Made by a program: the position numbers and the translations under genes. Below, in pieces: positions 30,308 through 39,495 of a stretch of 64,000 bases of DNA; the first letter of the stretch is position 1; every line of letters begins with the position of its first letter. Under the pieces are notes generated by a model that was given only the letters and a program-made list of their open reading frames with translations, was not told the DNA's origin and ran no database searches. The DNA is from Dysgonomonadaceae bacterium PH5-43 (GTDB taxonomy: Bacteria > Bacteroidota > Bacteroidia > Bacteroidales > Azobacteroidaceae): the NCBI GenBank assembly GCA_029916745.1, contig JARXWK010000016.1, positions 1-64,000 of the forward strand, given 5' to 3'.

Positions 30308-30829
30308 CTATCTTTTTCTTGCTATTAATATTCCTCCAATAATACAAGCGAGCAACAACAAACTCAATACTTCGAAAGGCAATATATACTGATATTTTTC
30401 AGTACCAATCAATGCCTCTCCTATAACTTTCATATTTATTTCTTGGTCGCCTTCTATAGTTGTATTATCTCCATAAACAAACTTATGTTTTACCAATGCA
30501 AAAGCAGCTACAGCTACACCACCTAAGGCAGCTAAAGCTCCCATTATATACTTTTTAGCATTATGTTTTTTCAATAAGTCTCCCTTGTTTGAAGTTAAGA
30601 ATATGGCAAAGATAAACAGCACCAACACACCTCCAGCATATACCGATATTTGCACTGCTGCCAAGAAATGATAGTTCAAAAACAGATACAAACCTGCCGT
30701 ACAAATCAATACTAATAAAAGATAAGTTGCCGATCGCAACAAACTTTTAGCAGTAACCGCCATAACAGAGAGACCTAAAAGAGCTACTCCAAGGCATATA
30801 AATAAGATTAAATTTACTATCGGATCCAT
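30308..30829 (-). CDS. nuoJ: NADH-quinone oxidoreductase subunit J
   Basis: Membrane subunit J, 173 residues with about five helices. LNYHFLAAVQISVYAGGVLV is the helix with the pi-bulge region typical of NuoJ. It follows nuoI by 4 bp. Confidence 0.96.
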   Translation of the reverse strand: MDPIVNLILFICLGVALLGLSVMAVTAKSLLRSATYLLLVLICTAGLYLFLNYHFLAAVQISVYAGGVLVLFIFAIFLTSNKGDLLKKHNAKKYIMGALAALGGVAVAAFALVKHKFVYGDNTTIEGDQEINMKVIGEALIGTEKYQYILPFEVLSLLLLACIIGGILIARKR

Positions 30830-30833
30830 AATA

Positions 30834-31304
30834 CTAATTTTTTTTCTCTTTTTTCATTAACGTAGAGCCTTCTTTATTCAACTTATTGTATAATTTGGGG
30901 CGTGTAAACGTTGCATGTTCAAACTCATTTGTCCACTCGATAGCATCTTGAGGACAACTTTCAACACATAAAGAACAATAAGTACAGCTACCTAAATCAT
31001 ATATGTACCTATCTAAAATTTTCTTTTCTTTACCTGTTTCTTCATCAAGTTCTTTTTTTGAAATAACTTGGATAGTTCCGTTAGGACAATTCATCTGACA
31101 AATACCACAAGCCGTACATTTATGTTCGTTATTCTCATTATGAGGCATAACTAATTGTCCTCGCATACGTTCGTGAGGAAATACTTTTCCTCTATTCTCA
31201 GGGTATTGTTCTGTTACCTTAGGACGAATAAAATTCAGCATAGAGATATACATCCCTTGCATCATTCGCCATATACCTATTAATATACTTTTAATATGAT
31301 TCAT
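30834..31304 (-). CDS. nuoI: NADH-quinone oxidoreductase subunit I (2x[4Fe-4S])
   Basis: Ferredoxin-like subunit, 156 residues, carrying clusters N6a and N6b. Two complete motifs are visible, CTACGICQMNCPNGTIQV and CTYCSLCVESCPQDAIEW. It carries electrons towards N2 in NuoB. It starts 3 bp after nuoH. Because nuoE, F and G are absent, these clusters may be the entry point for electrons. Confidence 0.97.
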   Translation of the reverse strand: MNHIKSILIGIWRMMQGMYISMLNFIRPKVTEQYPENRGKVFPHERMRGQLVMPHNENNEHKCTACGICQMNCPNGTIQVISKKELDEETGKEKKILDRYIYDLGSCTYCSLCVESCPQDAIEWTNEFEHATFTRPKLYNKLNKEGSTLMKKEKKN

Positions 31305-31307
31305 AAC

Positions 31308-32375
31308 TTATACGTAAATTATCCACAAGGCCATTAATACTATATTTACCAAACAGATAGGCATCAATATTTTCCATTCTAAATTTAGTAATTGATCAAT
31401 TCTAAGGCGAGGCATAGTCCATCTAACCCATAAAGCCAAAAATACACAAAAGAATGTTTTACCGAAGAACCACAACACAGGTGGTATATAATCCATTATC
31501 TGATTAAAAGATTCCCAACCAGGAATATGCAATGGCATCCAACCTCCTAAAAATAATGTAGAAGCGATGGCTGCAATTATAAACATATTTAAGTATTCTG
31601 CCAAGTAAAAGAACCCAAACTGAATACCCGAATATTCGGTATGATAACCTGCTGTAAGTTCCGATTCAGCTTCAGGCAAGTCGAACGGACCACGATTAGT
31701 TTCGGCATGACCAGCTATAAGATAAACCACGAAAGCTATAAGAGCAGGAATACCTCCTCTGAAAATATTCCAAGCGTAAGACTGTTGTTCTACTATTTCG
31801 GATAATTGCATAGTTCCCGAAAGCATAACCATAGTCATTAACGCTAAGCCACACGATAATTCGTACGATATAAGTTGAGCTCCCGAACGCATAGCACCAA
31901 TCATAGTATATTTATTATTCGACGACCAACCTGCAAGAAGTATTCCAACTACTCCCAAAGATGAAACTGCCAATAAATAAAACACACCTATGTTAAAGTC
32001 TACCGCTTGCAATCCTTTATCGAAAGGTATAGCTCCGAAAGTACATATAGAAGCTATTATAACCAAGAAAGCCGCAAGTCGAAACAATCGAGGGTCGGCT
32101 CTATCTATTCTTATCAATTCCTTTATAAGAATCTTTATCATATCGGCAACCGACTGAATAAGACCAAAAGGACCTACACGGTTAGGACCTATACGACATT
32201 GAAAGAAAGCACAAACCTTTCTTTCTACATAAATAAGTATTAGAGCCAGCACTGCATACACTGCAAGTATAGCAACACCTATAAGTACAAACTCTATAAA
32301 CAAAGCCCACCCCTCACTTAAATAAGTGCGAAGAAACTCGTCAATCCAATTAGTAACAACTTCAAAATGAAACAT
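31308..32375 (-). CDS. nuoH: NADH-quinone oxidoreductase subunit H
   Basis: Membrane subunit that forms the quinone channel with NuoB and NuoD, 355 residues with about eight helices. Signatures are [20 protein letters not shown] and [20 protein letters not shown]. It lies 25 bp after nuoCD. Confidence 0.97.
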   Translation of the reverse strand: MFHFEVVTNWIDEFLRTYLSEGWALFIEFVLIGVAILAVYAVLALILIYVERKVCAFFQCRIGPNRVGPFGLIQSVADMIKILIKELIRIDRADPRLFRLAAFLVIIASICTFGAIPFDKGLQAVDFNIGVFYLLAVSSLGVVGILLAGWSSNNKYTMIGAMRSGAQLISYELSCGLALMTMVMLSGTMQLSEIVEQQSYAWNIFRGGIPALIAFVVYLIAGHAETNRGPFDLPEAESELTAGYHTEYSGIQFGFFYLAEYLNMFIIAAIASTLFLGGWMPLHIPGWESFNQIMDYIPPVLWFFGKTFFCVFLALWVRWTMPRLRIDQLLNLEWKILMPICLVNIVLMALWIIYV

Positions 32376-32400
32376 ATTTATTTTTGTTTACTATTCATTA

Positions 32401-34035
32401 TTATCTATCAATACAAGGCACTACATAGTCCAAAGAACCTCCCAACATCACCAAGTCGGCAACTTTATTACCAACCGCTATATACTTAAGAGTATTAACT
32501 AACGTAAGACTCGGAGAACGGAATTTTATGCGATAAGGATATTTATCTCCTCTACTATTGATATATACATCGAACTCTCCTCTTGCCCCTTCCACTCTTT
32601 GGAAGTATTCGCCTTCCGGAAGTTTTATGATAGCTTTTGTTTTAGCAGCATAAGCACCCCCTGGTATATTGTCAATTAGTTGTTCTATAATATTCAACGA
32701 TTCTTCTATTTCATCTAAGCGAATAATATAACGGTCGAAAGTTAATCCGTCAGTTCTCAACACTTCTTGAAAGTCGGCGTGAGAATATGCTGCATAAGTT
32801 TCTATCTTCCTAACATCATTGCTCCAACCCGAAGCTCGCCCAGTAGGACCAGTTGCTCCAAGCGATATAGCCTGTTCTTTGCTAAGATAACCAACACCCT
32901 CCATACGTCCTCTGGCAATAGGATTACCAGTAAACAACAAATGGTGTTCTTTTAGCATCTTTCGCATATAAGGTATAAATTCTTTTACTTTCTTCTGGAA
33001 GTTGGGGTGAATATCTTTCATAACTCCACCTATAGTAGCATAGTTAGTCATCAAGCGACCTCCACAAGTTTCCTCAAATATATCCATTATCTTTTCTCTA
33101 TCACGCATTCCGTAAACGAAAGCAGTGATAGAACCCATATCCATAGCCATACAACCCCAACCCAATAAGTGAGAAGCTATACGAGTAAGTTCGTCAATAA
33201 TAGTTCTTATATAGTGAGCTCTCTCAGGAACCTCCAACTGTAAGCCTTTTTCTACAGCCAAGCAAGTTCCGTGTCGGCTTATACTGCCCGACAGGTAATC
33301 TAATCGTTCGGTAAGATGAAGTATTTGAGGATAAGTATAAGCTTCGCTCATCTTTTCTATTCCTCTGTGTATATATCCCAAATTGGGGTCTATCTTTTTA
33401 ATAGTCTCGCCATCTAAAGACACTCGCAAATGCAGTACTCCGTGAGTAGCAGGGTGTTGAGGACCAAAATTCACAACATACTCTTCTTCTTCAAACATTT
33501 TGTGATGGTCTTCTTTCTTTTCTCCATTTACCATTTCTACCGAAGGTAAATCTTCCATTTGTTCCAGATTTTCGTCTGTACAAGGAATAGGATTAAGCGA
33601 AGGGTCGGCGTTATAATCTTTTCTGAACGGATACCCTACCCAATCTTGACGCAAGAACAAATGTCTCATATCGGGATTATTCAAGAATACTATACCATAA
33701 AAACCATGCACTTCCCTTTCGTAAAGGTCGGCACAATTCCACAAATCAGTAATAGTTTCTATTTCGGGTTTATCTCTGTCTTCTATTTCTGCTTTCAGCA
33801 TTAATACAGTATCGGGAAACTGAGTAGAAGAAAGAGTATATATTACTCCAAGATTATCACCATAATCCATTCCTATAATGTCCATAAGGAAGTCGAAGGA
33901 ATAGCGTTGGTTGTTTTTCAAGAAAGATGCGGTTTCATACAATTTCTCTTTTGGAATAGAAACCTTATATTCTTTTCCGATTTGCTCAACTGTGGCAAAT
34001 GGAAGTTGTGCTAATAATTCATCAATTACTTTCAT
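32401..34035 (-). CDS. nuoCD: fused NADH-quinone oxidoreductase subunits C and D
   Basis: A 544-residue fusion. Residues 1 to about 165 are the 30-kDa NuoC domain ([20 protein letters not shown], then [14 protein letters not shown]). From about 180 onwards is the 49-kDa NuoD domain, beginning [20 protein letters not shown] with the quinone-site His and followed by [11 protein letters not shown] with the Tyr. The ATG at 34035 is preferred over a TTG two codons earlier. It overlaps the nuoB end by 14 bp. The same fusion is known from E. coli. Confidence 0.97.
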   Translation of the reverse strand: MKVIDELLAQLPFATVEQIGKEYKVSIPKEKLYETASFLKNNQRYSFDFLMDIIGMDYGDNLGVIYTLSSTQFPDTVLMLKAEIEDRDKPEIETITDLWNCADLYEREVHGFYGIVFLNNPDMRHLFLRQDWVGYPFRKDYNADPSLNPIPCTDENLEQMEDLPSVEMVNGEKKEDHHKMFEEEEYVVNFGPQHPATHGVLHLRVSLDGETIKKIDPNLGYIHRGIEKMSEAYTYPQILHLTERLDYLSGSISRHGTCLAVEKGLQLEVPERAHYIRTIIDELTRIASHLLGWGCMAMDMGSITAFVYGMRDREKIMDIFEETCGGRLMTNYATIGGVMKDIHPNFQKKVKEFIPYMRKMLKEHHLLFTGNPIARGRMEGVGYLSKEQAISLGATGPTGRASGWSNDVRKIETYAAYSHADFQEVLRTDGLTFDRYIIRLDEIEESLNIIEQLIDNIPGGAYAAKTKAIIKLPEGEYFQRVEGARGEFDVYINSRGDKYPYRIKFRSPSLTLVNTLKYIAVGNKVADLVMLGGSLDYVVPCIDR

Positions 34036-34648
34036 TACCAAGTTTCTCTAAATCAGTTTCTTTTTCTTTATATTTAGCCATATCCGGTTGTGCTGGCAAC
34101 TTAAAAAAGTCTTGCATTTTTATTTTACGAGCCAACTGCATCATACCATATATCATTGCATCAGGACGAGGCGGACAACCTGGTACATATACGTCTACTG
34201 GTATTACCTTGTCTATACCCATAACCGTATGATACGAGCTTTTGAACGGACCACCACCAATAGCGCAGCTTCCGAAAGCCATCACATATTTTGGTTCTGC
34301 CATTTGTTCGTATAAACGCTTAAGCACGGGAGCCATTTTATGAACTATAGTACCACAACAGAATATCACATCAGCCTGACGTGGACTATTACGAGTAACT
34401 TCCCAACCAAAGCGAGCGAAATCGTACCGAGCAGCACCAAGACACATAAACTCAATACCACAACAACTTGTAGCAAACGTTAAAGGCCATACCGAATTAG
34501 AGCGTCCCCAGTTAATTAAGTCATTAACTTTAGCTATGGCAATATTCACGCCATTGGCTCTTAATTCTTTTACATACTCTTCGAGGTATTCATTTTCTTT
34601 GAAATCCTCGTATTTCATATCTCTGATATAAATATCTTTTACTTCCAT
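34022..34648 (-). CDS. nuoB: NADH-quinone oxidoreductase subunit B
   Basis: Carries the terminal cluster N2 next to the quinone site, 208 residues from [20 protein letters not shown]. Upstream in-frame starts would add 23 residues lying inside nuoA. The ligands are the tandem Cys pair in [17 protein letters not shown] plus the Cys in [12 protein letters not shown] and [14 protein letters not shown]. It overlaps nuoA by 10 bp and nuoCD by 14 bp. Confidence 0.97.
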   Translation of the reverse strand: MEVKDIYIRDMKYEDFKENEYLEEYVKELRANGVNIAIAKVNDLINWGRSNSVWPLTFATSCCGIEFMCLGAARYDFARFGWEVTRNSPRQADVIFCCGTIVHKMAPVLKRLYEQMAEPKYVMAFGSCAIGGGPFKSSYHTVMGIDKVIPVDVYVPGCPPRPDAMIYGMMQLARKIKMQDFFKLPAQPDMAKYKEKETDLEKLGNESN

Positions 34649-34992
34649 TCCAAAGCTCCTTTCTTCCAAGCGTAAACCAAACCTAAAGTAAGCACTACAA
34701 AAAAGAATGCCATACAAATAAGTCCATCAATTCCTAAGTCGACCATTACGGTAGCCCAAGGGAATAACAAAACCGTTTCAACATCGAAAACGAGATACAA
34801 AATAGCGAAAAGATAATAACCCACCTTGAACTGAGTCCAAGAAGTTCCCCGAGTAGGAATACCGCACTCGTAAGGTTCACCTTTTACAGGATTTGTGGAT
34901 CTGGGAGCTAATAGCCAAGCTATCAACAACGCAGCCACAACCATAACGATAGCTGTTATCAAGACAACTAAAAATAAAGCAGAGTTACTCAT
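34639..34992 (-). CDS. nuoA: NADH-quinone oxidoreductase subunit A
   Basis: First gene of the complex I operon, 117 residues with three membrane helices. The signature [20 protein letters not shown], with the loop Cys near the quinone site, and [20 protein letters not shown] are intact. A good promoter lies about 85 bp upstream. Confidence 0.97.
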   Translation of the reverse strand: MSNSALFLVVLITAIVMVVAALLIAWLLAPRSTNPVKGEPYECGIPTRGTSWTQFKVGYYLFAILYLVFDVETVLLFPWATVMVDLGIDGLICMAFFFVVLTLGLVYAWKKGALEWK

Positions 34993-35024
34993 AAAGAGTG
35001 TTATTTTGTTATTAGAAATGTTTC

Positions 35025-35045
35025 AAAGGACGACTTTCGTCCTTT
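35025..35045 (-). promoter_or_regulatory. hairpin in the nuoA 5' leader
   Basis: AAAGGACGA and TCGTCCTTT form a perfect 9-bp stem with a 3-nt loop, between the promoter and the nuoA start. No T-run follows on the minus strand, so it is more likely an mRNA-stability or control element than a terminator. Confidence 0.5.
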
Positions 35046-35074
35046 TCATGGTACACATTCTCGTAATTGTAGAG

Positions 35075-35104
35075 CAAAAGTAGAAACTATTTATTAGCCG
35101 ACAA
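35075..35104 (-). promoter_or_regulatory. nuo operon promoter
   Basis: TTG (35102-35104), a 19-bp spacer and TACTTTTG (35075-35082) on the minus strand match the Bacteroidota consensus. The start is expected about 75 bp before nuoA, so the hairpin at 35025-35045 falls in the leader. Confidence 0.75.
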
Positions 35105-35305
35105 AGCTTTTCCGAGTAAAATTAGGGGATTTTATAAAAAAGAGACGAAAAAGAGCTGAAGAACGAAGAACTAAGTTTTTATGGTTCATCAATAAGAAAT
35201 AATTTGGTCAGCCATAATTATTAATAAGTATAAACCAAGCCGACCGCTTTTACCGTTAAGGCAAATAACAGTCAACCAAAAACGTTAAGATACAGCATCA
35301 AATTT
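35105..35305. other. intergenic DNA, nothing recognised
   Basis: About 200 bp between the nuo promoter and the palindromic array. It is A/T-rich with no credible reading frame, hairpin with T-run or promoter match. Confidence 0.6.
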
Positions 35306-35465
35306 ATTTCACCCGTGTGAAACGAGTTGTTTCACCAGCATGAAACAAAGTGTTTCACCTATATGAAACAGATTGTTTCAATAGTATGAAACAGGAAATT
35401 TCATACTGCGAAACGGATTATGTCAAAATTATGAAACGGATTATGTCAACGTATGAAAACGGATC
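35306..35465. repeat. 23-bp-period palindromic array, copy 1
   Basis: Four successive units have the form (G/A)TTTCA-N6-TGAAAC, starting at 35306, 35329, 35352 and 35375, exactly 23 bp apart and separated by 5-bp spacers. A fifth at 35398 is shifted by one base in its right arm. Degenerate GTCA...TGAAAC units with the repeated words GGATTATGTC follow. The centres and spacers differ in every unit while the arms stay constant. A second copy of the array lies at 60824-60973. Confidence 0.85.
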
Positions 35466-35493
35466 GTATTATAGGAAGAAAGACAACTCTGCC

Positions 35494-36291
35494 TTACTTT
35501 GTAGTTTCTAAGTTTTTAGCCTCTTGCCAAAACTCTTCCATTTCATTTAGAGTCATATCTTTAAGATTACGTCCCATATCCTTTACTTTTTGTTCCATAT
35601 AGTTGAAACGGAATATGAATTTCTGATTTGTACGCTCTAAGGCATTGTCTGGATTAATTTTATAAAGTCGTGCAGCGTTTACAAGACTAAAAAACAAATC
35701 GCCGAACTCTTTTTCCATATTTTCTTTATCCAAAGAAGCTATTTCTGCTTTAAGTTCGTCTATCTCTTCTTGTACTTTCTCCCAAACGTCTTCTTTTTTA
35801 TTCCAATCGAACCCCGAATTTCGTGCTTTATCTTGTATGCGATGAGCCTTAGGAAGTGATGGCAGCGAAGAAGGCACGCCTTCGAGTACTGTTTTATTAC
35901 CTCCTTTTTCTTTCAGTTTGATTTGCTCCCAATTAAGTTCTACCTGTCCTGCAGTTTTAGCCTCAACATCTCCAAACACGTGAGGGTGACGAAATATTAG
36001 TTTATCGCATTGAGCATTACAAACATCAGCAATGTCAAATTCGCCTTTCTCTTCTGCTATTTTAGAGTAAAAGAGTATATGAAGGAGCACATCGCCAAGC
36101 TCTTTCTTTATATCTGGCACATTATTTTTAATTATAGCTTCGCACAGCTCAAATGTTTCTTCTATAGTATTGGTACGAAGACTTTCATTTGTCTGTTTTT
36201 TATCCCACGGACATTTCTCTCTTAGTTCGTCAAGAACGTCAAGCAGGCGTGCAAACGCCTGCATCTGTTCTTCTCGTGTATGTTGCGACAT
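35494..36291 (-). CDS. mazG: nucleoside triphosphate pyrophosphohydrolase MazG
   Basis: Hydrolyses NTPs to NMP and pyrophosphate, clearing abnormal nucleotides. It has 265 residues with two MazG all-alpha domains. The first has the metal-binding pattern EETFELCEAI...KELGDVLLHILFYS near residues 44-75. The second has EIDELKAEI...KEFGDLFFSLVNAARL near 171-210. DKARNSGFDWNKKEDVWEKV in the linker is typical of housekeeping MazG. It lies 19 bp after dsbD on the same strand. Confidence 0.96.
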   Translation of the reverse strand: MSQHTREEQMQAFARLLDVLDELREKCPWDKKQTNESLRTNTIEETFELCEAIIKNNVPDIKKELGDVLLHILFYSKIAEEKGEFDIADVCNAQCDKLIFRHPHVFGDVEAKTAGQVELNWEQIKLKEKGGNKTVLEGVPSSLPSLPKAHRIQDKARNSGFDWNKKEDVWEKVQEEIDELKAEIASLDKENMEKEFGDLFFSLVNAARLYKINPDNALERTNQKFIFRFNYMEQKVKDMGRNLKDMTLNEMEEFWQEAKNLETTK

Positions 36292-36310
36292 TAAATTTAT
36301 TGTTTTTAAT

Positions 36311-38317
36311 TTACTTATACGTCTTCAATCCGTCTTGTAAAAACTGAATATACTCGTCGATATTTGTATTATATGCTCTCCAAGGAGCTATAGGTTTACC
36401 CTCATTATCGAGAAGCACATAATATGGTTGAGCATTAGCTCCGAACTTGTATCGTTGTAAATAACTCCACTTATCGCCTACAGTTCTTAGCTTACTTGTT
36501 TTACCATACTCTTCTACTTGGATAGTTTCAGATAGTTTCGTTTTATCATCTACATAAAGCGATATAAGCACATAATCGTTGTCGATAATTCCTTTTACGC
36601 GAGGGTCTGACCACACCGCAGCTTCCATTTCTCTACAGTTTACACAACCATAACCTGTAAAATCTACCAATACTGGCTTGTTGTGTTTTGCAGCATAAGC
36701 CATTCCTTCTTCGTAATCGTGGAATTGAGGTTTAACTTCTCCATCGTACAAGTTGAAATCTTGTGTATAAAGTGGTGGAGAGAATGCACTTATTGCTTTT
36801 AGAGGAGCTCCCCATAATCCGGGCACCATATAAATAGCAAATGCAAAAGAAATTATAGATAAGAATAATCTTGTTACCGACACACTCTTCAAATCACTAT
36901 CGTGAGCAAATTTAATTTTACCAAGTAAATACAAACCTAAAAGTACGAATATAACTATCCAAAGCACAAGGAATACCTCACGGTCAAGTATTCTCCAACC
37001 ATAAGCTAAATCAGCCACAGAGAAAAACTTAAGAGCCAAAGCAAGTTCAAGGAAACCTAATACAACTTTCACCGAATTAAGCCAACCTCCCGATTTAGGC
37101 AAACTCTGCAACATTGATGGGAATATAGCAAAGAAAGCAAATGGTATAGCAAGAGCCAATCCGAAACCAAACATTCCTATTGCAGGACCTACAATACTTC
37201 CCATACTTGCTGCCTGAACTAATAATCCTCCAATGATAGGACCTGTACAAGAGAACGAAACTAACACAAGAGTAAATGCCATAAAGAATATACTTATGAA
37301 ACCTGTGGTAGAGTCTGCTTTATTGTTCATTTTGTTAGTCCACGACTGAGGAAGTGTTATCTCGAATGCTCCGAAAAACGATATTGCAAAAACGACTAAC
37401 AGAGCAAAGAATATAATATTGAATATTGCACTTGTAGATAATTCATTTAATGCACTTGCTCCAAATATCATAGTTATTAGTAATCCTAATATCAAATATA
37501 TAACTATTATTGAAATACCATAAGTAACGGCATCTCTAACGGCTTTTTTTCTGTCGGATTTAGAACGTTTAAGAAAGAAACTAACCGTCATTGGTATGAT
37601 AGGCCATACACAAGGAGTTAATAGAGCAAGAAAACCTCCACCAAAACACAAAAGAAATATTGCCAACCACGACTTATCAGACTCATCTCCGCTATCGCCA
37701 TAGTTTTGCAACTCTCCTACAACTGGAGTCCATATATCAGCAATAGCTTCGTTTACAAAAGAAGTTACAGGCTCCACTTCTGGAGTTACAACTTCCTCTA
37801 CCTCTTCTTTAACAGTCTCTGCTGTATTCTTCACATTAGTTTTTGAGGCTTGTGCTATAAGCGAAGATGGTAGTTTACTCTTAGAGAAAGAAAATTCTTC
37901 TTTCCCAGGTATGCAAAACTCATCATTGCAAGACATATAATCTATATATCCTTCGATTAAAAAATTATCGGCATCGGTTATCTTAAACTTCTGAGTAAAA
38001 GAAGGCTCTCCGTCATACCAACTAACATTCATACCAAACAAATCGTCAAATTTTGTTGTTATTCCGGTAAGAGTTGTAACTTTGTCGACTAATTCGCAAC
38101 CTTTAATTGTTTCGAAAACAAACGACGTTGGAGTTGGACCTCCAGGTGGCAAGTCTAAAGTATATAAATGCCAATCTTGCTCAACTGACGCATTAAAAGT
38201 AACTTCTCCTTTGTCGTTTATGAAGTAGTTCCATTTAACAGGCTCTTGCATTTGCGCCATAGCAAAAGTGCAAAAAAAGAAAGAAATAAGGGTTAGAAGA
38301 CTCAATTTAGTACGCAT
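36311..38317 (-). CDS. dsbD: thiol:disulfide interchange protein DsbD
   Basis: Moves reducing power from the cytoplasm to the periplasm. It has 668 residues: a signal peptide (LSLLTLISFFFCTFAMA), an N-terminal DsbD-alpha-like domain with a Cys pair (YMSCNDEFCIPGK near 128-140), and a membrane domain of about eight helices with the conserved Cys in LLTPCVWPIIPMTVSF and VSFSCTGPIIGGLLVQ. The C-terminal thioredoxin domain has the CxxC motif in DFTGYGCVNCREME. All three Cys pairs are present. It is divergent from the gene at 38375. Confidence 0.95.
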   Translation of the reverse strand: MRTKLSLLTLISFFFCTFAMAQMQEPVKWNYFINDKGEVTFNASVEQDWHLYTLDLPPGGPTPTSFVFETIKGCELVDKVTTLTGITTKFDDLFGMNVSWYDGEPSFTQKFKITDADNFLIEGYIDYMSCNDEFCIPGKEEFSFSKSKLPSSLIAQASKTNVKNTAETVKEEVEEVVTPEVEPVTSFVNEAIADIWTPVVGELQNYGDSGDESDKSWLAIFLLCFGGGFLALLTPCVWPIIPMTVSFFLKRSKSDRKKAVRDAVTYGISIIVIYLILGLLITMIFGASALNELSTSAIFNIIFFALLVVFAISFFGAFEITLPQSWTNKMNNKADSTTGFISIFFMAFTLVLVSFSCTGPIIGGLLVQAASMGSIVGPAIGMFGFGLALAIPFAFFAIFPSMLQSLPKSGGWLNSVKVVLGFLELALALKFFSVADLAYGWRILDREVFLVLWIVIFVLLGLYLLGKIKFAHDSDLKSVSVTRLFLSIISFAFAIYMVPGLWGAPLKAISAFSPPLYTQDFNLYDGEVKPQFHDYEEGMAYAAKHNKPVLVDFTGYGCVNCREMEAAVWSDPRVKGIIDNDYVLISLYVDDKTKLSETIQVEEYGKTSKLRTVGDKWSYLQRYKFGANAQPYYVLLDNEGKPIAPWRAYNTNIDEYIQFLQDGLKTYK

Positions 38318-38344
38318 AACTATTTTACTTTAATATTTAATTTG

Positions 38345-38352
38345 CAAATGTA
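38345..38352 (-). promoter_or_regulatory. -7 element of the dsbD-mazG promoter
   Basis: TACATTTG on the minus strand fits TAnnTTTG. A TTG occurs 18 bp further upstream, overlapping the start of the divergent gene. It would give a leader of only about 20 bases. Confidence 0.5.
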
Positions 38353-38374
38353 TAAAGATTAATTCAAAAACAAT

Positions 38375-38806
38375 ATGGAAACTTACGAACAAAAAGAAAA
38401 AAAGTCTCATCTTCTAAGAAATTCACTACTTGGGGTTGCCGGCATTTTAGTTTTAGCCCTCTCTATATTCATATATGTGAAGTTTTATTTTGTATGGGGA
38501 GAAGGAGTTAAAACTGGTCAGCTCAACTATGTTGTACGTAAAGGTTACGTGTTCAAAACTTATGAAGGCAAATTAATACAAGCAGGTCTTAAATCGGGAG
38601 CGATGGGTAATAGCATTCAATCTAATGAGTTTGTATTTTCAGTGGAAGACGAGAACGTTGCTAAACAATTAATGAATGCAGGAGGCTACGAAGTAGATCT
38701 TCAATACAAAGAATATCTCGGAACTCTTCCTTGGCGTGGACATAGCAAGTATGTAGTTGACAGCATTATCAACCTAAAGCCTCGACAAGAATATAACTCC
38801 AATTAA
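38375..38806 (+). CDS. conserved single-span membrane protein upstream of trmD
   Basis: A 143-residue protein with a charged N-terminus, one membrane helix near residues 15-36 ([18 protein letters not shown]) and a soluble, probably periplasmic, domain ending in [21 protein letters not shown] believe similar Bacteroidota proteins are sometimes labelled 6-phosphogluconate dehydrogenase, but no dinucleotide-binding motif is visible and that label should not be used. It is 4 bp from trmD and probably co-transcribed with it. Confidence 0.8.
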   Translation: METYEQKEKKSHLLRNSLLGVAGILVLALSIFIYVKFYFVWGEGVKTGQLNYVVRKGYVFKTYEGKLIQAGLKSGAMGNSIQSNEFVFSVEDENVAKQLMNAGGYEVDLQYKEYLGTLPWRGHSKYVVDSIINLKPRQEYNSN

Positions 38807-38810
38807 ACTT

Positions 38811-39482
38811 ATGAGAATAGATATAATTACAGTAATGCCCGAACTACTAACAAGTCCTCTCAACCACTCAATACTTAAACGAGCACAAGACAAAGGACTT
38901 GTTGAAATACATCTTCATAATTTGAGAGACTACACTCTCGACAAACATAAACGAGTAGACGATTATCCTTTCGGAGGACAAGCTGGTATGGTGCTTCAAT
39001 GCGAGCCTATCGACAGAGCTATAACTTCCCTGAAAGAACAACGCAAATACGACGAAGTTATCTACACTTCGCCAGATGGAGAAACATTCAATCAGCCGAT
39101 TGCCAATCAGCTTTCGTTGTATGAAAACATTATTATATTGTGCGGACATTATAAAGGTATAGATTACCGAATACGTGAACATCTTATTACTCGTGAAATT
39201 TCTATTGGCGATTATGTCTTAACTGGCGGAGAACTTGCTGCTGCCGTTATGTCTGACGCTATAGTGCGCCTTATACCGGGTGCTATAGGAGATGAACAAT
39301 CTGCCCTTTCCGACTCTTTTCAAGATAATCTTTTGGCTCCGCCTGTATATACTCGACCTTCCGATTACAAAGGGTGGACAGTTCCCGAAGTTCTTTTATC
39401 CGGACACGAAGCTAAAATCAGAGAATGGGAGTTACAACAATCAATAGACAGAACTAAACGTTTAAGACCCGATCTATTGTAA
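38811..39482 (+). CDS. trmD: tRNA (guanine-37-N1) methyltransferase
   Basis: Methylates G37 of tRNAs to prevent frameshifting, 223 residues. It is a SPOUT trefoil-knot enzyme: [13 protein letters not shown] at the start, [17 protein letters not shown], the knot motifs [19 protein letters not shown] and [16 protein letters not shown], and [20 protein letters not shown]. Its usual E. coli neighbours rplS, rimM and rpsP are absent here. Confidence 0.97.
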   Translation: MRIDIITVMPELLTSPLNHSILKRAQDKGLVEIHLHNLRDYTLDKHKRVDDYPFGGQAGMVLQCEPIDRAITSLKEQRKYDEVIYTSPDGETFNQPIANQLSLYENIIILCGHYKGIDYRIREHLITREISIGDYVLTGGELAAAVMSDAIVRLIPGAIGDEQSALSDSFQDNLLAPPVYTRPSDYKGWTVPEVLLSGHEAKIREWELQQSIDRTKRLRPDLL

Positions 39483-39495
39483 CGCCGCTAATTGT

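Noticed and set aside
35306-35465. Possible CRISPR array
   Set aside because: The repeated arms are only 6 bases, the variable parts are 5-6 bases and no cas gene is in the window.
38375-38806. 6-phosphogluconate dehydrogenase
   Set aside because: At 143 residues, with one membrane helix and no nucleotide-binding motif, this label does not fit.
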